A stretch of DNA of 64,000 bases from Paenibacillus donghaensis (GTDB taxonomy: Bacteria > Bacillota > Bacilli > Paenibacillales > Paenibacillaceae): positions 4,774,001 to 4,838,000 of the forward strand of contig NZ_CP021780.1 in assembly GCF_002192415.1 (NCBI RefSeq). The letters run 5' to 3'. Shown one piece after another: positions 25,329-36,200 of the stretch. The notes under the pieces were generated by a model. It worked only from the letters and a program-made list of their open reading frames with translations. It did not search any database and was not told where the DNA came from. The stretch's first letter is position 1, and the number at the start of each line of letters is the position of its first letter. The translations under genes and the position numbers were made by a program.

Positions 25329-26894
25329 TTAATCTATTTCTTCATAGCTGAACCAGTCGAAATCGGCATAATTGGCACTCTCTGCGCCTTGGGAGCTGCC
25401 GTACATCCCGATATATGCACCTGTGAAGCCACCGGCCAGATCCGTGCTGAGCACTCTTCCATCGGCCTGTTCGTAGAGCGCGATCCATTTCTCGGCCTCA
25501 CCGGATCTGTAATAGAAGCTGTAATCCTGCCCTCTGGCCTCTACCTTAAATTGTACCTTGCCCAGTAAATATGCCACAGAAGCAAGCACCTGCTCGCTGC
25601 CGCCACGGCGCTCTGTCAACTGGAGTACCGCTTCTCCTTCCTGCAGCACAAGCTCGAACCGGAAGTGGTTATCGGCATTCTGCATCAGCACAATACCGGC
25701 AGCTTCCCCTTCTGCGGCGGGCTTGAACGCCATATCCGCAGCCGCCCTGAAGCTCAGATGCTGCTGGCGTCTTCCGACGAAGGAAGGGTTGCTGACCCGG
25801 GAGAGCTGCTCAGGCTTCAAGTGCAGCCGCAGCGCTCCAGGCCGCTCCTCCAAGCTCCAGAATTCTCCGCGCGGCGTGCGCAGAAAGTTCCAGACAAGGG
25901 ACAATATCTTATCATCGAAATCATCCCGCGCCGGAAGCTGCGGCCAGCGTGTCTCCGGAAGATCGGGAGCCGGAGAATTCAGTTCCAGCACTCCTTTGCC
26001 CGGATTGACCACAGGCCACTCATTCTCCCATTGGACAGGTGTCAGAAACGTTTCACGGCCGAGGTTGCGGTAATATCCGCCGCAGGTCCGTGAAGCGAGG
26101 CAGAACATCCACCAGTCTCCGTGCTGTGTCTCGATCAGCTCTCCATGGCCTACATTGACGATGGGATACGCCCGGCCCAGATGACGGTGGGTCAGGATCG
26201 GATTAGCCTTATGACCTTCATAGGGTCCGGTCACGGACCGGCTTCTGGCAATCGTAATCGCGTGGGTATGGCCTGTTCCGCCTTCGGCAATAAGCACGTA
26301 ATACCAAGCACCGATCTTGTAGATATGCGGCCCTTCCTGGGCATGGGCAACCTTGAGCGCGCCTTGCCATATGCTGTGCTTGGGTCCGACAAGCTTCCCT
26401 AGCGCAAGGTCAATTTCCTGCAGCCAGATATCCATATGCTTAGGATAATCCTGCCCCTCCGGCGGGACACGGTTTCCGGTATAATAGACCTTCCCATCTT
26501 CGTCGAAGAACAGCGAGGAATCAATACCCGGCGCATCTTCCAGCCAGACCGGATCGGACCAGTCTCCTGCAGGATCGGCCGCTGTTACATAGAAATTATG
26601 CTGGTTCTTATCATTGTCAACATAAGTAGTGATCATGTAGAAGAGACCGTCATGGTAACGGATAGTCGGCGCCCAGATGCCCATCGACGGAAGCGTATCA
26701 TCCAGGTTCAATTGTGAAGGACGGTCAAGCACATGGCCAAGCTGGCGCCAGTTGACCATATCGCGGCTGTGGAAAATGGGAACACCCGGGAAAAATTCGA
26801 AGCTTGAGGTCACAAGATAGTAATCCTCTCCGACACGTATGGCTGAGGGATCAGGATAAAATCCGGGCAGTACAGGATTGCGGAATGTTCTCAA
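25329..26894 (-). CDS. Glycoside hydrolase family 43 (beta-xylosidase / alpha-L-arabinofuranosidase)
   Basis: A 521-residue cytoplasmic enzyme. The five-bladed propeller starts with NPVLPGFYPDPS (catalytic base Asp), has APGIDSSLFF (pKa-modulating Asp) and AQEGPHIYKIG (acid Glu), and is followed by a C-terminal beta-sandwich of about 200 residues typical of XynB-type GH43. The preferred start is TTG 26894, which follows AGGAGG; an upstream TTG at 26912 would place the ribosome site inside the gene. It releases xylose or arabinose from side-chain oligomers and probably complements the pectin genes. Confidence 0.88.
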   Translation of the reverse strand: MRTFRNPVLPGFYPDPSAIRVGEDYYLVTSSFEFFPGVPIFHSRDMVNWRQLGHVLDRPSQLNLDDTLPSMGIWAPTIRYHDGLFYMITTYVDNDKNQHNFYVTAADPAGDWSDPVWLEDAPGIDSSLFFDEDGKVYYTGNRVPPEGQDYPKHMDIWLQEIDLALGKLVGPKHSIWQGALKVAHAQEGPHIYKIGAWYYVLIAEGGTGHTHAITIARSRSVTGPYEGHKANPILTHRHLGRAYPIVNVGHGELIETQHGDWWMFCLASRTCGGYYRNLGRETFLTPVQWENEWPVVNPGKGVLELNSPAPDLPETRWPQLPARDDFDDKILSLVWNFLRTPRGEFWSLEERPGALRLHLKPEQLSRVSNPSFVGRRQQHLSFRAAADMAFKPAAEGEAAGIVLMQNADNHFRFELVLQEGEAVLQLTERRGGSEQVLASVAYLLGKVQFKVEARGQDYSFYYRSGEAEKWIALYEQADGRVLSTDLAGGFTGAYIGMYGSSQGAESANYADFDWFSYEEID

Positions 26895-27094
26895 AACTAA
26901 GATCCTCCTCAAAATGATTGAAATGTAAGCACCACCAATTATAGTTCATGTGTATTCAATTTTCTTTCGCTTTTTATGTTCTTTTTATAGTTTTTTATAC
27001 TTACATGCTATATGACTCACCATTTACAGATTGTCAACAGTAAGCTTGTCCTTCTAGAATAGGTATAGTAGGATTACGTAAAGGGGCGATCATC

Positions 27095-29320
27095 TTGGGA
27101 AAGCGAAAGAGCATGTACACCCGTTTTTTTATGAGCCTTACCTTGATTTCAGTATGTTCCATTCTTGTGCTCGCTGTTGTCATCTTTTACTGGTTCAGGC
27201 ATATATCCATAGATAATATCGATAAGGCTAACCAGAATGTGTTACTGAATACGGAAACCGTATTTATGAATTATAAAGAGATCGTCCAGAATTACACCAT
27301 GGACTTCTATGCCAATCCCAATATCAATGCTCTGATGATGAGCGGTGATACCAGTTGGAGCGATCAGCTGTACAGCGCCCTCAGTCAGATCCGCGGGGCG
27401 CTTGTAGTGAACCAGTATTTGGAGAACGCCTACATTTTCGGGCTGAACGAGCCTGTGGCTATGTTCGAGAATATGCCGCTGAGCCCCGAATCGAAACAGG
27501 AGTTGTTCAACCGCGTGCGTGACAGCCGCATTGTAGAATCGCCGTTTCTGTGGGAGGCTACCTTAAACAATGGATTGTCCAAGACACTGCTGACCATTTT
27601 TTATAATGACCGGGCCTTTGCAGACAGCGAATATAACGGAGCGGTTGCTATTACAGTCAATCTCAGCAAGCTGCAGAACAACCTGTTCTCGCAGAGCGGA
27701 GCTGAAGTGACACGCTACGCGGTACTGGACCAGAATGCCCGTGTGCTTATGCATAATACACTCTCGGACAGCCATTTTGATCCGCAGATGCTGGACAGAA
27801 TCGTCTCTGCCTCTGCCCATACGGGCTCCTTCGTCTGGAAAGAATCCGGGGAGCCTCGACTGATCACTTATGTCTACTCAACGGCGGACAAGCTCTGGTT
27901 TCTCTCCGAAACCTCCTATAAAGACAGCATACGCAATATTTCCAATGCCCGTAATCTGATGATTGGCCTGTGCCTGGCGCTGATCCTGGCCGCCAGCCTC
28001 AGCGCCAGGATGATCTCCCGCAGCATCTACAAGCCCATTGGGCGTCTGTTCGGGAATATTGTCCATCTCTCGGGCAATGAAGAGGCCTTAAGGAACGGTA
28101 CGGATGTGGATACAGCCAATCTCGAACTGGAGGCTATTGCCTCCACACTTCAGCAGCTGAAGAGAGAGAGCAACGACAGTGCATTGATCCGCTGGCTGCT
28201 CACTCCCCGCTCTGCAGGCAGCAGCGAGGCCCCCATGGCAAGCATAGGCGCCACCGGAGGCGTGTATTGCGTCTGTGTTCTGGCCGTACATCCGCAAGCT
28301 CCGCTCATGGGCTGCTCCGACACGGTTGAAGAGCTTACCGCCTTCATCCGGGCTGTGTTCGCCGAAATCGCGACGGTTCAGGCTTATAGCCCCCATAAGG
28401 GATCTGGCGTGCTGATTCTCAGTGAGCAGCAGGAGGGCAATTTCACCGATTATGCCTCATACCGCAGCAAATGGGAGGCCATTGCGGCATTCCGGCCTGT
28501 GTCGGGTGCATGCTGCAGCTTTGGGATCAGCGGATTTTCCCATGATCTGAATCTGCTGAAGGATCAATATGATCAGGCTGCGGACAGTCTGCAGCATGTT
28601 AAATTTCATGAGCAGCTTAACATTGTATTTTCCGATGATACCATCCACCTGAACAGCAGTCCGATTCCCGACAGCGCACTTGAACCGTTGCTACAGGCTG
28701 TGAAACAGCCTGATCAGACTGCCAATATTCCGCAGTCTGCCGAACGGCTGCTGGCAGTTTGCTGCAGCTACCAGGCCGAGATGGCCACCCTTGCCTTATC
28801 CAGACTTGCAGTTGAGCTGAGCCGGACTGCCGAGTTCAAAGCCGCTATCCAGCATTCCGGTTTTTTGGACAATTATCAGCAGATATGGCAGCTCCAAAGC
28901 TATGGACAGCTGCGCGCCTGGCTGGAGGAATGCTGTGGTTCCGCACATGAGCGAATGCGCAGCATGCTCGCTGTAGAGACACGCAGTCTTGCCGCTGAAG
29001 CCATCGGCTATATCAGAGAGCATTATAGTGATCCCAAGCTCTCCCTGAACAGTCTTGCCGATAAGCTTGCCATCAGTCCCGCTTATCTCAGCAGACTGAT
29101 TACGGACGCTGTAGGCAGCAGTTTTCCCGATTTTGTCAACCTGCTGCGCCTGGAGCAGGCTCAACTTCTGCTAGTCAGCGGTCTGGATATGGATATCCGG
29201 GAGATAGCCGAGGAAGTCGGTTACAACAGCAGCACCTATTTTACCACCCAGTTCAAAAAGCGTTATGGAGCCACCCCTTCCAAATGGAGGATGAACCACA
29301 TCCTGCATAAAGAGGATTAA
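27095..29320 (+). CDS. Membrane-anchored sensor with C-terminal AraC-type DNA-binding domain
   Basis: A 741-residue regulator. TM1 lies near residues 12-32 (SLTLISVCSILVLAVVIFYW), followed by an extracellular sensor of about 250 residues. TM2 is near residues 289-308 (LMIGLCLALILAASLSARMI), then a cytoplasmic region and two helix-turn-helix motifs at the end (LSLNSLADKLAISPAYLSRL; IREIAEEVGYNSSTYFTTQF). The TTG start at 27095 has AAGGGG at good distance; an ATG follows at 27113. It is followed by a terminator and then the sugar ABC operon it probably controls. Confidence 0.86.
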   Translation: MGKRKSMYTRFFMSLTLISVCSILVLAVVIFYWFRHISIDNIDKANQNVLLNTETVFMNYKEIVQNYTMDFYANPNINALMMSGDTSWSDQLYSALSQIRGALVVNQYLENAYIFGLNEPVAMFENMPLSPESKQELFNRVRDSRIVESPFLWEATLNNGLSKTLLTIFYNDRAFADSEYNGAVAITVNLSKLQNNLFSQSGAEVTRYAVLDQNARVLMHNTLSDSHFDPQMLDRIVSASAHTGSFVWKESGEPRLITYVYSTADKLWFLSETSYKDSIRNISNARNLMIGLCLALILAASLSARMISRSIYKPIGRLFGNIVHLSGNEEALRNGTDVDTANLELEAIASTLQQLKRESNDSALIRWLLTPRSAGSSEAPMASIGATGGVYCVCVLAVHPQAPLMGCSDTVEELTAFIRAVFAEIATVQAYSPHKGSGVLILSEQQEGNFTDYASYRSKWEAIAAFRPVSGACCSFGISGFSHDLNLLKDQYDQAADSLQHVKFHEQLNIVFSDDTIHLNSSPIPDSALEPLLQAVKQPDQTANIPQSAERLLAVCCSYQAEMATLALSRLAVELSRTAEFKAAIQHSGFLDNYQQIWQLQSYGQLRAWLEECCGSAHERMRSMLAVETRSLAAEAIGYIREHYSDPKLSLNSLADKLAISPAYLSRLITDAVGSSFPDFVNLLRLEQAQLLLVSGLDMDIREIAEEVGYNSSTYFTTQFKKRYGATPSKWRMNHILHKED

Positions 29321-29333
29321 TGTGAACATCATC

Positions 29334-29378
29334 AAGGGATATCTTTTAGCCGCCAGCGGCTGAGATATCCCTTTTTTG
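29334..29378 (+). terminator. Terminator of the sensor-regulator gene
   Basis: Perfect 10-bp arms AAGGGATATC / GATATCCCTT plus an inner AGCCGCCAGCGGCT stem and a run of T directly after. It isolates the regulator from the ABC operon. Confidence 0.88.
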
Positions 29379-29472
29379 GTGCTGTTAACAAGCAAATAAA
29401 CAAAATATTGATAACATTTCACTTTTTTTAAGCCCTTGAAGTACGCTTTTTTTAACTCTTTTTCGTTTATTA

Positions 29473-29486
29473 TGATAGCGTTTACA
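29473..29486. promoter_or_regulatory. cre site upstream of the second sugar ABC operon
   Basis: TGATAGCGTTTACA matches TGWNANCGNTNWCA at every position. It lies 92 bp before the first permease start and overlaps a TATGAT hexamer, so CcpA repression is likely. Confidence 0.75.
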
Positions 29487-29577
29487 TTTTGATCTGGATT
29501 ATGATTTGTCTTGTAAATCGTTCTCCTGCTTCAACGGGGAACCCATGATCAAGCCAGCATAAAGGAGTGAAATAGTA

Positions 29578-30558
29578 ATGATGCAAGAGGTTTCACCGGA
29601 TACAAGTAGGCTTCATTCGATAAGGACGCCCGCATCCAAAAAGAGAAAGTGGATCAAATCGCTCAGGAAAGACGGGTCACTGTATCTTCTTGCTCTTCCA
29701 GGCATTGTCGTACTGATTCTTTTTGCCTACCTGCCCATGAGCGGACTGATTCTCGTATTCAAAAATTACAACTTCAACGACGGGATTTTCGGCAGCCCCT
29801 GGTCGGGCTTTGCCAATTTCGAATTCTTCTTCTCCAGTATGGAGGACGCTCTGAGGGCAACACGCAATACGGTAATGTTGAATGCGCTTTATATGGTAAC
29901 CGGCACCTTTTTCTCCGTTTCCATTGCCATTATATTGAACGAACTTCGCAGCAAGGGATTTATTAAAGTGACGCAGAGTGTGATGTTTTTCCCTTATTTC
30001 ATCTCTTGGATTATTATCGGGGCGGTTCTCTTCTCCCTGCTTGATTATGACAAAGGCATTCTGAACCAGCTCTTCAGTTCACTTGGAATCGCACAGGTAG
30101 ATTGGTACTCCAGCCCTTGGCTGTTCGTCGTCATTCTCGTTCTGGCCAATATTTGGAAAAGCGCCGGATACGGAGCCATTATCTACTACGCGGTGCTGCA
30201 GGGCATAGATCCCTCCTATTATGAAGCCGCACGGATTGACGGAGCCTCCAGATGGCAGATCATCACCAAAATCACGCTACCCATGCTGATTCCATCCATT
30301 ATCCTGTTATCCCTGCTTAGTATCGGAGGCATGCTGAAGGGCGATCTGAGCATGATTATGGGCGTAACGTTCTTGAATCCGCTGCTGCTGCCTACGACTG
30401 ACATCATCGACGTCTATGTATACCGCACAGCAATCCGCTCCGGCGAGTTCGGTTTCGCTTCAGCCATCACGCTCTATCAATCCGTCTTTGGCTTCATCCT
30501 GGTGCTTGCCGCCAACAAGCTGGCAGGCTGGTATGACAAAGACAGCAAATTATTCTAG
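29578..30558 (+). CDS. Sugar ABC transporter permease, LplB type
   Basis: A 326-residue permease with an N-terminal polar extension of about 35 residues. LYLLALPGIVVLILFAYLPM is the first helix, and the EAA loop is EAARIDGASRWQIITKITLP. It belongs to the same CUT1 branch as the other LplB-type proteins in the window but is divergent in the first periplasmic region. AAAGGAGTGA precedes a double ATG. It is the first gene of an operon ordered permease, permease, receptor. The partner is the gene 12 bp downstream. Confidence 0.87.
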   Translation: MMQEVSPDTSRLHSIRTPASKKRKWIKSLRKDGSLYLLALPGIVVLILFAYLPMSGLILVFKNYNFNDGIFGSPWSGFANFEFFFSSMEDALRATRNTVMLNALYMVTGTFFSVSIAIILNELRSKGFIKVTQSVMFFPYFISWIIIGAVLFSLLDYDKGILNQLFSSLGIAQVDWYSSPWLFVVILVLANIWKSAGYGAIIYYAVLQGIDPSYYEAARIDGASRWQIITKITLPMLIPSIILLSLLSIGGMLKGDLSMIMGVTFLNPLLLPTTDIIDVYVYRTAIRSGEFGFASAITLYQSVFGFILVLAANKLAGWYDKDSKLF

Positions 30559-30570
30559 GAGACTGATACG

Positions 30571-31455
30571 ATGCACACTAACGATAGTAAAGGACTTCTC
30601 ATTTTCTTTTATTTTTTTATCGCGCTATTCTCAGTGGTATGCCTGGTTCCTTTTGTTCTTGCGGTATCTGGCTCATTGTCTACGGAATCCCGGATTGCGG
30701 CAGAAGGATATTCCTTCTGGCCCAGAGGTTTCACGCTTGAAACCTATCAATTCCTGTTCGGCTCCAAAGCGGAGCAGATTCTGCGGGGTTACTCCATATC
30801 CGTTATGGTTACAGCACTGGGCACGGTTTCGGCTGTCCTGGTTACCACGGCCTATGCTTACGTCATTTCCGTCAAAAGCTTCCGGCTCAAAAATTTCTTC
30901 TCCTTCTTCGCTTATTTCACCATGCTGTTCAGCGGCGGAACCCTGCCATGGTATTTGCTGAGCACCAAATATTATCACCTGGGCGATACACTTGCCGGGC
31001 TGATCGTTCCTTACCTGTTGAGCGTATTTCTGATGTTCCTGATGGCGAACTATTTCCGCAGCATTCCCCATGAGATTGTGGAGTCCGCACAAATCGACGG
31101 CGCTGGCCACCTGCGGATCTTCTTCAGCATTATGATCCCGCTGGGCCGGGTTGGACTGGTCACCATTTCGCTCTTCTATGCACTGCAGTTCTGGAATGAT
31201 TTCTATCTGCCGCTGATGCTGGTGACCGATCAGGATCTCTACACCATTCAATATTTGATGTACAACATGATGGCCAATATTCAATTTCTGGCTTCCGGCA
31301 ATGCCGCCCAGGTTGGCGGGGTAGTGATATCCCCTCCACTGGAGACCGCCAAAATGGCAATGACCTGCCTGACGGTCCTGCCGATAGCCATTCTATATCC
31401 TTTTCTCCAGCGCTTCTTCGTCAAAGGTATTATCGTCGGATCGGTCAAGGGATAA
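30571..31455 (+). CDS. Sugar ABC transporter permease, LplC type
   Basis: A 294-residue permease with the LplC C-terminal signature PFLQRFFVKGIIVGSVKG and the EAA loop ESAQIDGAGHLRIFFSIMIP. Six helices are visible, beginning LIFFYFFIALFSVVCLVPFV. It starts 12 bp after the partner gene with AGGAGA. It forms the pore for an unidentified oligosaccharide recognised by the lipoprotein encoded next. There is no ATPase gene in the operon. Confidence 0.87.
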   Translation: MHTNDSKGLLIFFYFFIALFSVVCLVPFVLAVSGSLSTESRIAAEGYSFWPRGFTLETYQFLFGSKAEQILRGYSISVMVTALGTVSAVLVTTAYAYVISVKSFRLKNFFSFFAYFTMLFSGGTLPWYLLSTKYYHLGDTLAGLIVPYLLSVFLMFLMANYFRSIPHEIVESAQIDGAGHLRIFFSIMIPLGRVGLVTISLFYALQFWNDFYLPLMLVTDQDLYTIQYLMYNMMANIQFLASGNAAQVGGVVISPPLETAKMAMTCLTVLPIAILYPFLQRFFVKGIIVGSVKG

Positions 31456-31593
31456 ATGCCCCTTGGCTGTCCAGCATTTGGTTGCACCAGGCTTATGCCC
31501 CCTTTTCCCAGGTTGTTGTACAATGGGTAAAGGGAGCCAAGGCCACTTCAATAGATGCAGCATAAGAATACAGATTCCTAATCAGGAGGGTTC

Positions 31594-33096
31594 ATGATGA
31601 AAAAGAAAAAAGGTTGGGCAAGCTTGCTGCTGACGTCACTGCTGCTGTTAAGCGCTTGCTCCCAAGGAAATGGTGAAAGCGCTAACGTTACGCCGGAAAA
31701 CAACACTGGAGGAGGCAGCTCCCTTGCTCCCGCCAAGCTCAAAATCGTGCTCTACGGCGAAGAGTCCAACCGGATGAAGGAACTGGCCAAGACCGAATTC
31801 TACGATGCAATCAAGAAAGAGATCAATGCAGAAGTCGAATTCCAGTTCCTCCCCTGGACTGAATATGGCGGCGGCAAAACCGATCTGATGCTGTCCACAG
31901 GGGAAGACTTCGCGACCTATACCGATGCCAATTATATGGTCAAATCGGTTGCCAAAGGGCTGTACACTGATCTCACACCCTATGTGAAGGCTGCCGCAGA
32001 TTTAAGCGGCACTGTCGATGAAGCTTCCTTCAAAGCCTTCCAGCTTGAAGGCAAGCAGTATGCCATTCCCGTAGGCAATAAGCCGAATTCGGCAGAATTC
32101 TACAGTGCTCTTGTCAGACAGGACTTGCTTGAAGAAACCGGAATGACTGAAATTTCTTCGCTTAAGCAGCTGGAGGAATTCTACGACAAGGCTCATGCGC
32201 TGCATCCCGAGTTGATCGGTTATGCCAACACAGATGCCCGCCGGATGCTGCAGTACGAATATACGGACAAGAACCTGTACTGGCAGAATGACTTCATTGC
32301 TCTGGATGAATCAGTCCAGGATGATAAGATCATCAGCTGGTTTGAAACTGAGGAGTTCAAGGACTATGCCAAACTGATGCAGAGCTGGTTCGATAACGAC
32401 ATCATCCCGAAATATGCAGCCACCAATATTCCGCAGCTGCAGTCCGACTGGAATTCCGGCAAGGCCATGTTCTGGGCCGGAACAGCAGCCCGTCCATTTG
32501 AAGGGGCTGCTACGATTTCACAGGCAGTGCCGGGGGCGAAGCTGACCAACTATTTCCTTGGCACAGGACGCCCGAAAATTAGCCGCGGTACCTACAGCTC
32601 AGCTTTCTTTGTTTCTGCCGCAGCCAAGGACCCCGAACGTTATGTTATGTTCTTCAATCTATTGCAGAAGAACCAGGAGCTCTATGACCTGTTTGCTTAC
32701 GGGATCAAGGACACCGATTACAAGCTGGATGAGAACGGGCGCCTGACCAAGCTCACTACCGATTCACTCATTCCGGACTGGCTGCTGATGAATAAAAATT
32801 TCATGCGATTTGACAACACCGTACCGGACGCGTTCATTGCCGAATACAAAGCCTGGGACGATGGAGCTATAATCTCGAAGGGCGCCGGCTTCAATTTCGA
32901 CAATACTCCGGTCAAGAATGAAGAAACGAAGCTTAACGGCGTATTCACCGAATATTTGGCGCCGATCGGTAGCGGCTTCAGCAATTATGACACGGCTTTC
33001 CCTAAAGCACTGGAAAGACTGAAAGGGGCGGGCATTGACAAGTACATCGCTGAATACCAGAAACAATTCTCGGAATGGTATGCGAAGCAGCAGTAA
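31594..33096 (+). CDS. Sugar ABC transporter substrate-binding lipoprotein
   Basis: A 500-residue receptor. The signal peptide (MMKKKKGWASLLLTSLLLL) ends in SAC with lipidation at that Cys, then a Gly/Ser linker (GGGSS) and a large two-lobed LplA-like body. Segments such as KLKIVLYGEESNRMKELA, LPWTEYGGGKTDLMLSTGED and the C-terminal FPKALERLKGAGIDKYIAEY are typical. AGGAGGG precedes a double ATG. It closes the operon and is followed by a very long perfect hairpin. Confidence 0.86.
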   Translation: MMKKKKGWASLLLTSLLLLSACSQGNGESANVTPENNTGGGSSLAPAKLKIVLYGEESNRMKELAKTEFYDAIKKEINAEVEFQFLPWTEYGGGKTDLMLSTGEDFATYTDANYMVKSVAKGLYTDLTPYVKAAADLSGTVDEASFKAFQLEGKQYAIPVGNKPNSAEFYSALVRQDLLEETGMTEISSLKQLEEFYDKAHALHPELIGYANTDARRMLQYEYTDKNLYWQNDFIALDESVQDDKIISWFETEEFKDYAKLMQSWFDNDIIPKYAATNIPQLQSDWNSGKAMFWAGTAARPFEGAATISQAVPGAKLTNYFLGTGRPKISRGTYSSAFFVSAAAKDPERYVMFFNLLQKNQELYDLFAYGIKDTDYKLDENGRLTKLTTDSLIPDWLLMNKNFMRFDNTVPDAFIAEYKAWDDGAIISKGAGFNFDNTPVKNEETKLNGVFTEYLAPIGSGFSNYDTAFPKALERLKGAGIDKYIAEYQKQFSEWYAKQQ

Positions 33097-33124
33097 GTCC
33101 ACCTTCTGATTTGATAGACTGAAA

Positions 33125-33169
33125 CCGTAAATAGCCAACCTTAGGATATCTGAGGTTGGCTATTTACGG
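33125..33169 (+). terminator. Long hairpin after the sugar receptor gene
   Basis: About 20-bp arms (CCGTAAATAGCCAACCTTAG with its near-perfect complement ending TTTACGG) around GATAT. The ATTT in the right arm may serve as part of a U-rich end. It separates the ABC operon from the hybrid kinase. Confidence 0.7.
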
Positions 33170-33242
33170 TTAGGACCGAAAAAGCACTTTATCACCGGGT
33201 ACGTAGAAGGAAACCCTCAATACATGTCGAATTGAAGACTTT

Positions 33243-36200
33243 ATGATGAAGAGACTTAACAAGATCAATCTAAAATACATTTTGCTGCTGCTGTTCTATT
33301 TGGCTATTCTGATTACGCTGCGTTTCCTGTGGTTCACAACCTATGTTACACCGGAGCATCCCCTGGCCAAGCAAGGAGTTATGGATCTGCGCGGATGGAA
33401 TTTCGAGGATTCCCGATCCATCAAGCTGGATGGGGAATGGGAATTTTACCCCGGACAGTTCATTACGTATGGTGATAATACAGCTCAATCCCGGAATCTG
33501 CAGAAATATACACAGGTTCCCGGCGACTGGTCCGCTGCCTTTCCTGAAGGGGAGCATCCTTCATTTGGCTACGGAACTTACAGGCTCCGTATCCTGATCG
33601 ACCAGCCGCTCAATCAGCCTTACGGATTCTGGATTCAACGCATCCAGGCAGCTTCCGTTATCGAAATCAACGGACAGGCAGAACAGGCCTTTGGCAGACT
33701 GGGGAAGCACAAGAACGATTACAGTCCCAACGCTTCATCCTATCTTGCCACCTATAACGCAGAGGGCAAGCAGGAAATTGAGCTGCTGGTCCGATCCTCC
33801 AATTACGATCATCCGCATCAAGGCGGCATTGTGCGTTCCATTCGTTTCGGGTCTCAGGCTGCCATTGACACTGAACACTGGTATTCAATCGGGTTCCAGT
33901 TGGTTACCTTCGTGATTCTGATGCTGCATGCTTTTTATGCCGGTATACTCTTCTTTTTCAATCCTAGGCAAAAAGCTTTCCTGCTGTTTTTCATGTTGCT
34001 TACTGCCGTAAGTCTGTCCATAGTCACTGACAATGATATCCTCCTGCTGCGCTGGCTGCCGATTAATTATACATGGACGCTGAAGCTCAAACTCCTGTCT
34101 TACATCGGATTATCCTGCTTCATGCTGCTTCTGAGCCGCAGCTTCTCCGGCAAGGAACAAGCCGGCCGCTTGCTTAAAGGATATGTCGGGGTTCTGCTTC
34201 TGTACAGCCTGTTTCTGCTAGCTGCGCCTGCAGAATACATCTTTTATACCCTACCAATCTTCACCTGGCTCTACCTGCTTCCCATAGCGGGAGTAGTTTA
34301 TTACATTACCCAAATGGTTGTGAAAAAGAAGGAAGATGCTGTCTTTCTGCTGCTTGCGGCAGCCGCTATCGTGTCCAGTATATTATGGGGGGTTGTACAG
34401 TCCAAGGGACAATGGACTATCCTGTATTATCCGATTGATATTATAGCGTCAATTATCGGATTCTCGGCTTATTGGTTCAAGCGTTATTTCCGCAACTCCG
34501 AGGACAATCTCCAGTTAACCAGGCAACTGCAGGAGGGTGACCGGCTGAAGGACCAGTTCCTGGCGAATACCTCACATGAACTGAGAACACCGTTGCACGG
34601 AATCATCAGCATTGCCCAAACTGTGGCATCCAGGGAGAAAACAATGCTGGACCCGCACAGCAATAAGGATATGGAATTGCTGATTACCATCGGCCGCCGG
34701 ATGTCGCATCTGCTGAACGACCTGCTGGATGTGACCCGGCTGAAGGACAAACGGATTGTGCTGCAGCGCGAGCCGCTGGCTATCCAATCGCTAGTCAGCG
34801 GGGTCATGGATATGTTCGGATTTATGACAGAGGGCAAGAATCTGCAGCTGATAAATAAGATCTCCCCTTTCATGCCGCCCGTTCTGGGGGACGAGAAGCG
34901 AATGGTGCAGATTCTCTTTAATCTGCTGCACAACGCCATTAAATACACACAGGAAGGAACTATTACTGTTAGGGCAGAGATTTCAGGGAAATACGCAGCC
35001 ATCTCTGTTTCCGATACAGGTGAAGGTATCGACCAGGAAACGCAAAAACGTATATTCTCCCCCTATGAACAAGGGAGTATGGGCATTAATGACGGCGGCG
35101 GAATCGGACTTGGACTGAGCATCAGCAAGCAGTTGGCTGAACTTCATCACGGAGACCTTGTCGTTGAATCGCAGCCTGGAAAGGGTTCTGTTTTCACTTT
35201 CACGCTTCCTTTGGCAGATTCTTCCGGACAACAGACAACTGTTCACCTGCAGAGCTCCACAGCTGACATTGAGCCGCTTACAGCGGGTCATGCCACATGG
35301 ATTAACCCTCTCCAGCGGAACAGTTCACCTGTTATGCTGGACCCTCAGGCATCCCCGCAGCTTCAGGCTGCCGCAAGGAGAAGTCTTATTCTTGCCGTGG
35401 ATGATGACCCTATTAATCTTAAGGTGCTCGCCAACATGCTCTCCGGCGAGCATGTTGAACTCACAGCAGTTGTAAGTGCGCACGAAGCGCTGGAGCTGCT
35501 GGGCACGCAGCCTTGGGATTTGCTGATCGCCGATGTGATGATGCCGCATATGTCCGGCTATGAACTGACACGGAATGTGCGCCAGTATTTCTCCGCATCC
35601 GAGCTTCCCATTCTGCTGTTGACCGCCCGCAATCAACCGGAGGATATTTATACCGGATTCTTGTCCGGCGCCAATGATTATGTCGCCAAGCCGGTGGATG
35701 CATTGGAGCTGAAATACCGGGTCCGTTCGTTGACAGGGCTTAAACAATCCGTTGATGAACATCAGCGGATGGAGGCTGCCTATTTGCAGGCCCAAATCCA
35801 GCCTCATTTTCTGTTCAACACATTGAATTCGCTGATGGCTTTAAGTGAACTGGATCTGCCGAAGATGCGTGACCTGGGCGAAGCCTTCTCCTCCTATTTA
35901 CGGATCAGCTTTGATTTCATGAACTCGCATCATCTGGTCGGTTTATCCCATGAGCTGGAATTGGTTCAAGCCTACTTATTTATAGAGAAAGCCCGATTTG
36001 AAGAACGGCTGAACGTCGAATGGGATATTCAGGAAGGGGTAGATCTGCTGATTCCTCCACTCACGCTTCAGCCACTGGTAGAAAATGCTGTCAGACACGG
36101 TCTGCTGAGCCAGGCACAAGGAGGGACGATTCAGGTCCGTATCAGCCGCCGGGAAGGGCTCACCGCTTTTGAAGTACAAGATAACGGCAAAGGAATGACC

